From Syncephalastrum monosporum B8922 (taxonomy: Eukaryota > Mucoromycota > Mucoromycetes > Mucorales > Syncephalastraceae): a DNA stretch of 64,000 bases. The translations under genes and the position numbers were made by a program. Shown piece after piece: positions 41,800-54,297 of this stretch. The DNA is taken from contig JNEN01000818.1 in assembly GCA_000697355.1 (NCBI GenBank), positions 1 through 64,000 on the forward strand. Direction: 5' to 3'. The notes under the pieces are model-generated. The model saw only the letters and a program-made list of their open reading frames with translations. It had not been told where the DNA came from and did not search any database. How positions within the stretch are numbered: the stretch's first letter is position 1; each line of letters begins with the position of its first letter.

Positions 41800-42524
41800 C
41801 GCGCAATAAAGCGTGAAACAGATGAAATGTGTCTCTCATATATGACCTGTACCTGGTACCTCGATTCTTTCCATGCTTTTATAAAAAGAAGCCGACGTGA
41901 TTCGTCAAGTCGAAGGCACATGAAACAGAAAGGCGCATGGACCAATGGCTTGCTCACGGACAAGTCAGATCATGGAAAAAGACATACTCTTGGGGAAGCT
42001 GGCTTTCACGATTTTCCACGAAAACTGACGTTCTATTTGTCAACGCGTCATTCTATATGCTGTACTTTCCATCCAATTGATAGAAAACCAACGAGGTCTC
42101 AGGAAAGGGCTGACTTCCTCTCATTCATGGAAACGTGCGCGCGTATTGTGTGATGTCAGTTCTTTTCGTATGCTCCATGATCTGTGACCTCTCCAGTCGT
42201 CTGAGACATATGGTGAAATTGGCAGACAGATGCGTATGAAATGAAATGCGTATATGGCTCTGTATGAGCATGTAAACAGATCAATACAATATGGGATACA
42301 CTGATGAAACGCAAAAATAGACCATGGATATGCATTGACAAACAAAAAAAGGGCTCTTTTTTTATTATCATCGGTGTTAGATAGAGTTAACATGATGCGT
42401 GTGTGTGTGCAGAATGGAACGGATGAATGTCAAAGTACAAAAAAAAATAATTAGGATGGAGTGTCTGTGTACATGAGCGTGAAGGCGTGTATGAACGTAA
42501 AAAAATGGCAGGCGTGACTTTAGG

Positions 42525-42545
42525 AGAGAGAGAGAGAGAGAGAGA
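42525..42545. repeat. (GA)n microsatellite
   Basis: About ten AG units just downstream of the eIF6 gene. Confidence 0.85.
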
Positions 42546-42632
42546 GCGTGGGAGAGATAGGATGCAATGAGAAAAAAAAAAAAAAGGGTAGAAAAAAAAA
42601 GGTGCAAAGCGCGGGATAATGACACGTAATAC

Positions 42633-43503
42633 TTATGAGTAAGTGTCGACCAAGGTATCTCTGAGCTCGTTGACAATCGCCGTAGGCTGAGCGTCCTGGA
42701 GCTTGAAGATGCTCTCCATGACCGAAAGCTCGGTCGAGGTGGTGTCCATGCCGGCAAAGGCAGACCAGTCGTTGACGACGCAGCCGGCACCAATCACGTC
42801 CGAACCGCGGTTGACCGTACCGGCCACGAGGGGCACCTGCAGAAGCGAGGACAGTTCATCCTGGTCCTGGATGGACGTGCGGGGGTGGACGAGGCCGCCC
42901 TGGTTGCTGAGGGCACAGTACGAGCCGACCAGCACGTTGTCAGCCACGGTCTGGCGGAACACCTCGACCTGAAGTGTATCCGCAATAATCTCCTCCGTCT
43001 CGCGGTCAATGTCCGGGTGCACCAGCGCCACGTAATCGTTGCAGGCAATCACGTTGCCGAGCGCAGACAGGCGCTCTTCGACACGCTGCACCGCGACCTT
43101 GTCCGGGAGCGAGTTGCGCAGGTGCTGCAGCTCTTGATCGGTCGTCGTCGACGGCACCAGGAGGCCATTCTTGTTGCCTGCGGTCAGACGGCCCACGATG
43201 CGGGTGCCGGCAATCGAAGTGTGCACGACCGGAATCACATCGCCCAATTCGCCTTCAAAGACACTGTGCGCAGAGTGTGGTCAGTCTCTCTTTCTCTCTC
43301 TCTCTCTGTCTCTTTCCTTTTCTCGCCTCTTTGTTCTTACCTGTAAAAGTTCTCGGAGCCACCGAGGGCAACCAGACAGTAAGAGTTGGTGAGGCGGGCA
43401 AACACACCCACTTCGTTGCTGTTTTCAAATTGTGCACCTGCGACACGGGTCAGTCTCGAATCGTAAGCGATCGGTGCTGTTTTGTATACTCACGGACAGC
43501 CAT
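42633..43503 (-). CDS. TIF6: Translation initiation factor 6 (ribosome anti-association factor)
   Basis: Three exons (43494-43503, 43341-43437, 42633-43263) join to 245 residues, exactly the length of yeast and human eIF6. The 10-base first exon encodes MAV plus one base. The sequence [20 protein letters not shown], then [60 protein letters not shown] and [20 protein letters not shown] shows the five-fold repeated pentein fold. eIF6 binds pre-60S particles, prevents premature joining with 40S and is released late in maturation by Sdo1/Efl1. It is the second ribosome-maturation gene in the window, after Tsr3. Confidence 0.97.
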
Positions 43504-44069
43504 GACGGATAAGCGCGAAAAAACGGTGAAAAGAAAAAGCTTGTCGGGGAAGCTTGTTGAAAACTTTGCGGTCGAAAAAAAATGTTTCTTTTATAGTCGG
43601 TCTTCCAATGCCGCAGCAATTCCCAAAATCGCGGCTTTAGGTGAAGCCACTCGGGTCTCAAGCGGTGTGCCGCAGCAAAATGGAGATGTAATTTGCCAAT
43701 TACGGCAACTGGCCTATGGGACTTTTCTTTCGCTCCTTGCCGCAGCAATTCACAGCGCACGGTGATAACAAAGGAATTACTTTCTTTACTCATGCAAAAA
43801 TATATATATATATAAGTTAAGGTATGATCTCATCAAGGAGGGCGGTAGGCCACGATACGTTAAGGTAAAAAGGGGGAGGAGCAAGAGAAGAAGAAGAAGG
43901 AGGAGGAGGAGAACGAGGAGGAGAGGTTGCGAGAAAATGCGTCTGTGTTGTGTGTGTCTGTGTGTGTGTCTGTGTGTGCGCCTGTGTGTGCGCCAGTGTG
44001 CGTGTGTGTGTAGATAGCATTGGGGTAGGGGGTGTGTTGTGTGTGTTGTGAGTGATTGAAATATATATG
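43504..44069. other. Intergenic with TG-rich low complexity
   Basis: About 565 bases: the eIF6 promoter side, a (TA)n stretch at 43801-43813, a purine-rich block (43860-43925) and a long TG-rich region (43943-44050). Confidence 0.6.
43943..44050. repeat. TG-rich low-complexity tract
   Basis: Imperfect GTGTGT/CTGTGTGTG/CGCC units immediately downstream of the RasGEF stop codon, so probably in its 3' flank. Confidence 0.8.
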
Positions 44070-45888
44070 TTACAAGCCAGACTCTTTCAATCGTCGTGCG
44101 ATCGTGTCTTCGCCGCGTTCCCTCGGTTCGAGGGATAAACTTAAATTGTACAGCGTCTCTTCGTCTCGGCTGGACTGGAGATGCGTCTTGATAAACTCTT
44201 GAATGTCTGGGACGGCCTGCAAAAGGTACGGCGTCGACTGGTACTGCTGCAGCTCGCGAATCACCTCGGCCGTCTTCATGCGCTTCGCAAAGTTGACGAG
44301 GTGGTTCGACTTTTTGAGATAGTTGCTGTTACCATCCTCGATGAACGTCAGATCCTGCAAATAGATGCCCAGAAAAGGGATACACGGCGGGTTGACCTTG
44401 TGGATAATGTCGCGGTACTCTGTAAAGTTCTTGTTGGCCCCCATCAGGCGGCGAATACCCGTCAACGTGCCCATGGTGCGCGCGCTCATGAGTTCCCACG
44501 TCCGTTTCAGACGACCAATGGACGAGTTGTCAAACGCAGACAGGATGGCCATGCATGTATTGAAATTGTTCAGATAGCGGCACCGCTCGGCCACCAAGAT
44601 CCAGTGCTTGACCACGGCGCCCCGCTTCTTGACTTCGTCTTTGCTTAAAATCGAGTCGGTCACCCAGGCCGTGACCTGGTTCGAGTACTCGATCGAGGCC
44701 TTGACGTTCGCCGCAATGTGCTCCGAGTCGCCCTTGCCCCAGTTCTTGTCGAGGCACTCGACGGGTTTAATCCGGCTGTACAGCTTGCCGTCCATGATCG
44801 TGAGCTGCCGCGCCATCTCGAGCGGATCCACATCCAAGAAACGGAGCCGCTTCAGGTTCTTGGGCAAGATCGGCGCCGGCATGTCCGAGGTGCGCACGTT
44901 CAAGCGCATCTTGCGGATCTGACCGTCGTCCTCCTGGTCCATCCGCTTTCGGATCGACTTGATCAGCTGCTCCGCGCCGAACTGCATCGACTCGCGCACG
45001 ATCGTGTCCGTAAATTCCATCAGAATCGGCAGGATCGATCGGTCCTCTTCCTCGTTGTAGTAATGCTCGAGCCAGGACTTGATCACGTTAAAGACGCGGA
45101 GCCGGACCAGCTTGAGTTTCTTATCTTGCCACATCTCCAGCTCCTCGCGGGTCAGGTCCGGAGGGGGGATCAGCGTGTAGCGTCGAAACAGCGCGTCAAA
45201 GAGCTCTTGGGTGGAGCAGAACGAGCGGTAGGTCAACAGGAACGTGGTGATAAATTTGGAATCTGACGCGACATAGGGCGCATGAATGTATGATGAATAA
45301 GGGCTGGACCCAATTTCGTCTGGTTTTTCAGTGACTTACCCAATTGGTCGTGCTGTGTGAGCCGCTGCACGAGCGCGGTCACTGTGCCGCCCTTGACGTT
45401 CCCTTCCATGTTGAAGACAATCTCGCTGGGGACATAGTCCGACCCGAGAAAGTCGGTGCGCTCGGGCACCATGCTGGGGGTAGACGCTCGCGTCGAGGGC
45501 AAGCGCGGGCTGTGCGTGTTGACTGTGCTGTGCGTGCTCTCCGCCTCGTCGCCAGGCGCGCCCAGGATCGTGTCGCGTCGACGCGCTGCCGCCAGCGTGT
45601 CTTCACCAAAGAACTTGGCCAACTTGTCTTTGGGCGGCCGGGTCTGCACCGTCACATAGTCATCCGTATTCGCCGTGACCGTGCTGTCCTCGCGATCCTG
45701 CATGATGTCTGCCGTCGGAGCGGGTAGCGGGGGTGGCATCGACGACGGCGGCGGGGCACTTGGCGGCGGGCCGAGGATATGCATCCGGCGCTGCTGCTCT
45801 TCTTCGGGTGCTCGCTGTGATTGCTGTTGTTGCGCATGGATGCGTGCCACGTCGTCTTGCGAGGACCGGCCGGTCTTTTCTAATGCGG

Positions 45889-45964
<76 letters not shown>

Positions 45965-47827
45965 TTGCTGCTCTTCGAGTGCGAGCTGGCGCCCCATGAC
46001 ACAGACTTCTTGTACGCTCGTCTCAATCGTCTTGCGATAGCCCTCGATGAGCTCAAATGTGGAAGCGACTGCGGAAGGCGTCATGTCCTGGCTCGTGATT
46101 GTCTGCGACGCGATAAAGAGGGATCCCATGGCGTTGTGAATGGCCTGTTTGGGCACGGCAAACCGTGGCGTGCTGGCTTGCTGGATATCGTCGAGCGCGT
46201 TGAGAAACTGGCTGGCCGTGTTGCTGAGATTGCGAAACTGAGCAACCAGGAGCGGTGTGGACGACATGATCTTGGCCACCACGCCCTCTTCCTGCTGCGA
46301 CGCGGCTGAGAACGCCTCGCGCGCGCTATCCATGAAAGATGCCATCGCACCGTGGACATTGTCGGCGAGGACGAGCAGGGTCGTGGTCACGTCCGGGCGT
46401 TTGCTGTCAAACAAGTACTCGGGGTTGCCCTTGTTCCGCCACCGCGACGCGGGGGGCAAATCATCGACCAGACGCGGCTTGCTCTCGTGCATGGTGATGT
46501 TCATCTCTTGGGCGACGAGTAAAAAGTTGCGCACAGCCATCAGGACCTCGTCAGCGTCCACCTGAAGCTTGCCGATGGCCTCCATGGGCGCCCACGCGCC
46601 TGAAGCGACCTTGGCCGATAGCACGAGTTTGGCGAGGGCGGCGAGGAGAGCACGGTGATGAGCCTTGAGCTGTTTGTTCGACTTTAGATAGGGCGAGCTC
46701 TCCTTATCGACCGAGTTGGACATGTAAAGCAGCAGGCGAATATGGTGTACGACGAGAAGCGTGTCTTCTCGGAACAGGGCGATCTGGCCCTGTTTGAGTG
46801 AGCTCTTCAAGTTGCGGATCGCGTTCGCAATAGCGGCGTTGAGCTGGCTCCAGGATCGGACGTGTTCGTCGGCGTCAACCTCGACCCGTGCGGCGTCATC
46901 CAGATCGTCTGTGGGCGGATTAGGGTTCATCTAATCAAACATCGTATCAGAAAACATGATAAAGGATACTCGAAAGACAGGGGATAGACGATCTCTCTCT
47001 TTTTCCTCTAAAGAAAAAAAAAAAAGGGAGTGGGAGAGGAACGGGAGCGAGAAGGTAGATGGAAGGGGGGGGGGGAATATGATTTCTCATTGTGACGTAC
47101 AGTTGCGCCTGTGATCGGATCGACGTGTTCGAGCGACCAGGCAGTCTCGTCGGTCAGGAGGTTGCAGTAGTATTCCCGGCCCTTGGGCGTGCACTTCCGA
47201 ACCCAATTCGGTGGGAGCTACAACGCAAGAAGAAAGCATTGTATTCAATGAGTCCCGAGGCCGGGGATAGTGTCTACTTTTCTTTTTACCTGGTCATCGT
47301 TGCCGGACTGTGCTGTGCGCAAGCTGGGTGAGGACATGGTGCTCATAGTGGACGTGCTCACGCTCGCCAGGCTGCTGTGCTCGTCGAGCGTGCGCTGCGG
47401 GGCACGCACTGGCGGGCGGGGGTTCTCGTCAATGTAATCGTCCGCGTCGTAATAGTCGGATGATTTATAGGTATAGCTTTTGGCCGAAGCTGGAGGCGAT
47501 TGATAGACGGTGCTCATTTCCTCGGGCGGAACAGAGTATCGCATCTCTTTGGTGACTGTGTTGTAATAATAGACCTCAGAACCATCTTCGGTGGTCTGTA
47601 GAATCCAGTTGGATGGCTCGGCCTGCGCAGTATCGTGGTCCTTGAGACCGATGTTCGTAGTATGGTTATGAAGCAACATGTTGTCAGCAGCGAGACTGAG
47701 CCTCAGCTGCTGCTGGTGTTGTAAATCGTGCATAGTCGAGCGTGGAAGATGCTGCTGATGCTGCGACAGCTGCGACGGCGGCTGCTGTTGGTATTGTGGG
47801 TGGAACGGGTGTTGCTGCTGCTGTAGC

Positions 47828-47862
<35 letters not shown>

Positions 47863-48462
47863 GAGTGAATGGTGGGGTGGAGCGGGATAAGGTGCACGTC
47901 GGGAAGTCCACGAGAGATCAGGCTGGCCATGATGCCAAAATTGCGAGTCCTTTAAAAGGAGTATGAGTTGACATGTGTATGAGGATGAAGGAGAACCCTG
48001 ATATGCGGGGCTGTGTTTCTCATTCTCTCGCTCTTTTATACATCTTCTCGCTCTCTTTCCTCGGTCGGCGGAAACGAGAGCGAAGGAAGGTCAAAAGACA
48101 GAAAACAAGATCGCATTGTGGTCGATAGATTAGATTGGATCTTACCTTTGTCTGGTCACTGCTGGTTTCGATGATTTGGACGTAATTGCTCGGGAACCAA
48201 CCTCGCTTTCCGTTACACCTGTCAAATAATAAACGGTGATATACGATTCGGGGGTCGGGGGTTCCATCGAAGAAAGCATCGGTAAGACGTTCTGTCGTGA
48301 GGTTATTCAGCCGTGTGTGCCTTACCAGCCGTCCCACCATCCTGAGTCGAGCTGAGCGAGGACGTCTATCACTGCGCCCTGGTCGAAGGACAGCGACGAG
48401 GCATCCGTCGAGGCATAGGGATACAACGCGCAAACGCGGCATATCACGTCGTTGGTGCTCAT
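44070..48462 (-). CDS. Ras guanine nucleotide exchange factor, SH3-WW-WW-RasGEF
   Basis: Six exons (48326-48462, 48146-48218, 47290-47949, 47101-47217, 45340-46930, 44070-45262) join to 1256 residues. An SH3 domain fills residues 1-62 (ALYPYASTDASSLSFDQGAV, SGWWDGW, GWFPSNYVQII). A Gln-rich stretch follows, then a WW-like module whose second Trp is replaced (NWILQTTEDGSEVYYYN). A complete WW domain follows it (LPPNWVRKCTPKGREYYCNL, TAWSLEHVDP). After a helical region comes a pure 27-Gln run (45890-45970). The RasGEF N motif (NVKGGTVTALVQRLTQHDQL) crosses the last intron, and the CDC25 catalytic domain (PLEMARQLTIMDGKLYSRIK, AILSAFDNSSIGRLKRTWEL, PPCIPFLGIYLQDLTFIEDG, HLVNFAKRMKTAEVI) ends the protein. 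It should load Ras with GTP at the membrane, as Cdc25 does. Confidence 0.9.
45890..45970 (-). repeat. Coding CAG/CAA repeat, 27 glutamines
   Basis: Twenty-seven uninterrupted Gln codons, mostly CAG with a few CAA at the ends, inside the long fifth exon of the RasGEF. A second Gln-rich tract with mixed CAA/CAG lies at about 47816-47863 in exon 3. Confidence 0.93.
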
Positions 48463-49197
48463 ATTTAATGAAACTAAAACTGTGTTCTGCCGCCCGTCAG
48501 AGCAACTCTCTTGCAATGGAAGCTTGGAATCTCGAAAGAGAGGAGCGATCGGATGTCCACCGCTTTGGGAATGGACGAGGGAAGTAGGGGTTGGAAGAAG
48601 GGAAGAAAGGGGGGCAGTTTAGCTAGAATATATGAGAAAGAGGAATAAAAAAGAAAGAGGAAAGTAGCCAGCCGAGGACAAAGGAGAGCCGGAAGAGCGA
48701 GACAGAAGACTGTTCTTGTGTATAGGAGAGAGAAAAGTAAAGAAAAAGGGCAACAAACAAGAGAGAGAGGTGCGCGTACAAAAAGTAAGTGACCCACACT
48801 TTTGCACTCTCTCACCACCTTCCCGCACTCACGCCAAAAAACTCAACATACGCCCAGGAACACATCCACTCACACAGTGGAGAATCACATTAAACCCGCA
48901 CACAAACTGAAGAGCGGAAAGGTACACGGTTACACCGAAAAATGAACTTGGCCTTCCTTTTTGGGAATTTCCTCTCTTTTTTATGTTTTGACTCGTTCTC
49001 TTGCTTTCTCTGGCCAGTTTAACCTTATTCCCATCTGGATTAAGAAAAGAATTAAAAAAAGCAAGACGTTATGATTTTATTTGCCTAGAACTGTATTCAA
49101 AAGGTATACAATAGCGCGGCCCGCGCGCGCGAGAGCGCCCCACTTCCCAATCCTTGAAAAGTCCCCTCCCCTTCGAAAATCAACCCCTTTTTTTCTC
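48463..49197. other. Intergenic, RasGEF promoter side
   Basis: About 735 bases with strong purine/pyrimidine asymmetry (GAAAGAG blocks at 48570-48780). It is probably the RasGEF leader, which lies upstream on the minus strand. No other gene is seen. Confidence 0.55.
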
Positions 49198-51003
49198 TTA
49201 TGAGCTGAGAATCGTCCGAGCGCCTTCGGTCAGTGCGCTGGAACCGCATTTTTCGAGCACGCTCGCGTCGAGAACGCCCTGGTTCACAAAGAACGTCAAC
49301 AGACGTTCCAGAAGCTCCAGCTGCTGTTCCAGGGTCAGACTGCTGATCGCAGTCGCGAGGAGGGTACCGACCGACTGGCTATAGGTCTGCAAAAAAGTTT
49401 TTTTTTTCTTGTGTTATAACGCGTGGCACAATCAGACGCATCTTGTACACTTGCCTTGATGAAACTTTGGTAGTAGATGTGGGCAAATACGCCCATGATG
49501 AACTGGCAGTCCATGCGGTCTGTCATGCCGCCGTGGCCGGGAATACTCTGGCCAAAATCTTTAATGTGGAACGCGCGTTTCAGACCGCTCGCAAAGAAGC
49601 CGCCGAACGGCGCGATTAAAGACGCAAAGCAGGACAGCACGAGCGAGTGGAGCTGCACAGGTGCGATCCAAACCTCGGTAATATCCAACCGCAGCTAATG
49701 CACATGTTAGACTTTCTTTTTTCTCACACACATACAGCGTATATTCCTACCACTTGTTGCATAAAGGCCGATACAGCCGCGGGCAATTCGTATGGGATGG
49801 AGTTAAAAACCGGGTTTTTGGGGTAGCAAGTCCCCGCCGACCATGCTGTCGTGCCAAGATCCTATATAGAATCACGGAATTCGTCAGAAAAATGCCTTTT
49901 TTGAACCCGACTGTATCCATCTGTACGTACCTTGGCAGGACAAATAAAGTAATCAAACCGCATCAAGAGGCTGGTCCACTAAACACAAGCACGTTGAGAA
50001 TCCTTAGTAACCCCACCAAAAAGAAAAAAAAAAAACAACTGAATTCAAATTTACCAGCAAACCAAAGATGACAGTGCAAAGCCAACCACCCAAGAAGCCT
50101 TCGACAGTCTTTTTGGGACTGAGCTGGATGAGTTGGGTTCGGCCCCAGAAGAATCCGCACACGTAGGCAAAGATGTCATTGCAAATCACCAACGACGCAG
50201 GCAGAACAAACCTATTCGATAGTTTGGTATCGCATACCCGGGAAAAATAAAAGATATTCTGCTTACCAAATCAGGCCTTCGAGGATATTGTTGACGATGA
50301 AGTGACTCTGGACAACAATGAGGATGAGGGCCATATGAGTCCAACCGAACTGAGCAAATTGACGTTTGTAGAGGCCCTTGCGCAAATTGGTGACAAAGAA
50401 GACGAAACCTAGTAGAAAGTCATTAGCTAATAGAGTTTGACACGTTATGTTTCTTGTTACCAATGACCCAGAGCACAAAGCTAATAAATCGGTGATGAGT
50501 GGCAAAGGGCAGCAGGAACGCATCGACGAGAATGATTTTCTGGAAATAATAAATGATCGATTCGCCGTACAGAAAGTACATGGTCGACACCAAAAAGTAC
50601 CTACCCGCATATATGAGCATGTCATCCTTTTTCCTCGTTCCCTTATTCCTCTTTCTGTCTCCTTTCCTCTCTCCTCCTTTGCTTACCAACTCATGGTCTT
50701 GTACCAGCGCATATTGCTTTCCTTGGCGGGCACCTGTGCGATCTGGACGACCTCACCATAGACAATGGTCTGAATGGCCATCACCATCAGGATAACCCAG
50801 GCGTGGCCCGAGGCAAGGATGGTGAAGAAGGCACCAATCATCATGAACGTCGTGATGGTACGCAGCCACCAATTTCGCCACTTTTTGGACGAGGCCTCGG
50901 CAGCCAGCAAGACAGGCGGCTTCTCTTCACTCGACTCTTCGGTGGGCTCGTGGCGTCTGGGTGGTCGTGCCTGCTGTGGCGGTGATCGTCTTTTACCGGC
51001 CAT
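49198..51003 (-). CDS. CDS1: Phosphatidate cytidylyltransferase (CDP-diacylglycerol synthase)
   Basis: Eight exons (50687-51003, 50461-50600, 50408-50267, 50055-50211, 49931-49978, 49751-49861, 49455-49694, 49198-49386) join to 447 residues, like yeast Cds1. After a basic Pro-rich start there are several transmembrane helices ([40 protein letters not shown]). Signature blocks are [38 protein letters not shown] and [20 protein letters not shown]; the last is the CDP-OH CTP-transferase motif with Asp residues for metal binding. It makes CDP-DAG from phosphatidate and CTP in the ER membrane, the branch point to PI, PS and cardiolipin. The intron after FIK uses a GC donor (AAG|GCAAGT). Confidence 0.95.
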
Positions 51004-52499
51004 GGCGCGCAAACTCACAGAAAAAAAAAAAAAGAGGATATGGGTGTGTCTCTCGAAAAAAGCACCTGAAATGAAAAAAGTATAAAGTTGAATTAGATAG
51101 TCACTCGTCCTGCTCGCAATTGTGTCGAGGCAGCTAAGTTTTGGGGAACTCACCCACTCGGTGTCACGCGACGCCCCGCTTTCAAACATGTGAAAAAAAC
51201 TAAAATAAATCGCCGCCTTGCCAACACTGTACTCAATATTCTAGCATGCAACACAAGCCTTCGTTTCCTCTTTCATGGCCGCAGGATGACCCTTCTTTGT
51301 CTTGCTCTTTCTCTAACCACGTAACCACGTATGCGTGTTTGCATAAACAAGCGCGCATTGAACCTTGCCTATTCAAGCCAGCGCGATGTGGCACAATTTT
51401 TATGTCGTAACTGAAAACCCAACAAATTAAGCAATCCAATCGAAAGGCAGTGAAAGCAAGCACTCGCACACTTCATTTGGCACGTGCCAAGGCAAAAGAT
51501 AAATTCATCACAACAGACCTTCATTCCGTCCGTTTCCACGCTTTGAAAATTACGAGATAGAAAAATACATGAAAACACGCCTACATACTGTACAATGCTT
51601 GGTGTGAAGAACTTGGTGTAACAGAATTGAAGGCCATTGACGTTGAATTGGACGAGTTGAGGATCTCTCTGACAAAAGCGAGGCATGACATCCTATTACT
51701 GTACACAGCTACCATGTGCTCACAGATTCATAGAATAGGGTTTACGTATCAAGCAGAGACGACTCTATATTATAAAGTATGTACCTTTCACCATGTAAAT
51801 TTAATTATATCTGCATGGGTGCCATACTACAGGTTATAAACTGAAGGACGTGTCATGCATGGTACATATTTCCAGTGATTTTTTCTTCTTCATCAATTCG
51901 TTTCTCCGCAAGAGCAGAGTAATGGGGTGGACAAAGCATTTCCGCATATGCAAAGCTTGATTATTAGGTCTGACTGTGAAGATAATGATCCGATTGTGAT
52001 AACTGCTATGTAACTTCAAGATATAGCCTCCTAATTTGATTTTCGTCAATCGATTACTTCTCTTAGATATGTTCCTGGGCATCACATAAGTGAAGCAGGT
52101 GTGATGGATAAAGCATACATGCTATAGCACAGCTGAACAGCGAGCTGTTCTAGACGCTAGGAAATTGGTAAATGAAAACGACGTGACACCATATGAACGT
52201 TAAGTATTTGAGGAAAATGGCTTTTGGGGGGATTACAGAATGGATCTTGGGTTTGGTAGATTGTTCGCACACTGGTATGTCTAGTTTTTTAAGTGGAGTC
52301 TCGGCCAAGCAAATCTTACTACATCACTCACTAATTATTTCAAAGTCATGTCATTATAAACCGATGTGTTGTTCGTGCATTTTATATCTCGGAAGGCTAT
52401 ATAATAAGACGTAAGATGTGTAGATAAAATGAGCATTTTATGCATGACAGTCCTTTGATTACTGTTACAAATGTTCTGCATACAGAGTATCGCACCTAA
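51004..52499. other. Intergenic
   Basis: About 1.5 kb, AT-rich, with no ORF above 105 codons and no family resemblance. It separates CDS1 from the F-box gene. Confidence 0.5.
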
Positions 52500-54297
52500 T
52501 CATGGAGCAGACTGCCGATCGCCGTGATGGATTTTAAACGTAGAGGGTAAGGATGCTTTGAGTATCTCGACGGAAGCTGGGTTACCGCCAATGAAAACTT
52601 CCATGTTTTTGTTTTGAGGGTAACATTCTTTGGCGGCCTCAGCGAATGACATCACGTCCGAATATTGAACATCATGGTCGTTGCTGTTCAGATGTAAAAT
52701 CTCGAGCGTGCTGAGGCGACCCAAATCAGGCAGAAGTCGGCCCATATCCCATGGTATATACGCTTCCTCGGACCAATACCGCATGTCATAAATCGCAAGT
52801 CTTCTGAGGGAGCTTCCTTTACCCTTGCTGGCCTCGCTTTGCACATAGCCAAAGATCGCGTCTTCATTATCGGTACATTCGCCGAAGGCGAGCGAGTGTA
52901 GCTGCAGAGCTGAAAGTATATCCATCAGCGTGGCGGTAATATCCATGTACGAGAGCCTCACTGAGGTAAGACTTGGACAGGCCAGAATAAGTTCGTGAAT
53001 CGGCTCCCCAAATGGCAACAAGGTGGGTCCTTCGTCTGGGTGCCCGCAAATTTCCAAATGTTGCAGACGCGGAAACTGGGTGCCACTAAGTGTGTCGGGC
53101 TCGCCTGCGAGTTCTGCAGCGACTGCAGTCACATGTAGCTGCTCCAGTGTTCGTGCATTCTGCTTAATGGTATCACAGATGAATCTGTCAGTCAGCATAG
53201 TCTCTGGCGGATAAATGAAAGTCTTGAGGCCGGGCGTGGTCGAACTATGCATGTCGAAACGAATGTCACGGTCTTGAATAGTACACAATTCATCGATGAT
53301 CAGCTGATTCAAGTTCTGACAATGGTACAAGATCTCTCGCATGAACTGCTCCAGGGCTATTGTATCGAAATATTGGTCCTGATAGCTGTGGATCCAAAGA
53401 CCCTTCAGCCGACGGCAATACCGCGGAATCAGGTCGAGATCAAGAATTCCATCACAGCCGGGCCATCTCAGGTATTGCAAGTGAGAGTGCATAGTAGCTG
53501 GCATGATAAGCTGAGTTACAGGGGGGTCATTTCTGATAGGCGGTGCCCGGTAAGTCTCGCAAGTCAGTTCGATGAGTTGAGGACACAGGAGGAGGATGGC
53601 TTCGAGTATGTCGATATGAAAATTGCAACTATCGAGGGATAGTTTGGTGAGATTTGCTCCAAGTGTCAGTACGCGAACTAGTTGAGGCCCAGAGAGTCTT
53701 GCATAGTCATCCTCCAAAGGATAGTGGCTTCCAAGGCTGGTGACAGCTAATTAATATCGTTGTTGTCAGCCGACATTGTTCAAGAGGAATATTTGATTAC
53801 TGCTGACAGCGCTTACCGGCTTCTTTAACTGTTAAGCAGTCGTGGCGAGCGAAAAGGTCGAGTGAATCAAGGAGAGAGCCAGACGTTACACAAGTGAGCC
53901 GCTGGAGACTCGGGCCGAGGTAAGGAAGGGAGATGTTCTTGCAATCTTTAAGGATTTTCAGCGAAAGAGTTTGCCAAATCGGCAAGCGTAAAAGGGTGTT
54001 GCGCCATCGCCTGCTAACGCCGAGACAGGTCCATCGCTCTTGAGGCAGATAATCGAAAATCATCTTTAGCAGCTCGGGCGCCAATCTAGCAAATGGGTCG
54101 GTGTCGGCCACGTCTGGACCCAATGGACGAGAAGACAACATATTGCGTATGAGAAAAAGGACTGCTGTTGGGTTGTTTGGTTTTAAGGGGTTGGATTTAT
54201 GCAGTCTTTGTAACGCCTCGTCGACGCGCACACGCTGAAAAACTCCGGGTAACGCCATCACTGTGGATGGCAGATGGTGACAGTGCTTGTGCGACAT
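52500..54297 (-). CDS. F-box and leucine-rich-repeat protein
   Basis: Two exons (53817-54297, 52500-53746) join to 575 residues. After about 70 residues the F-box reads FARLAPELLKMIFDYLPQER and then WTCLGVSRRWRNTLLRLPIW, the standard Skp1-binding helices. The rest is an irregular LRR array with units such as LVRVLTLGANLTKLSLDSCN, ILEAILLLCPQLIELTCETY, QLIIDELCTIQD, RLQHLEICGHPDEGPTLLPF, LILACPSLTSVRLSYMDI and LSTLEILHLNSNDHDV. It should act as a substrate receptor of an SCF ubiquitin ligase. Such genes are multicopy and fast-evolving in Mucoromycota, and the substrate cannot be predicted. It is AT-richer than the housekeeping genes around it. Confidence 0.85.

Larger units (their letters stand above)
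41726..42632. other. Intergenic
   Basis: About 900 bases containing the promoter of the thaumatin-like gene and the 3' flank of eIF6. It includes a (GA)n microsatellite at about 42525-42545. Confidence 0.55.

Noticed and set aside
43943..44050. TG-rich tract considered as telomere-like or origin sequence
   Set aside because: Irregular units interrupted by CGCC, not a telomere repeat; best read as low-complexity 3' flank.
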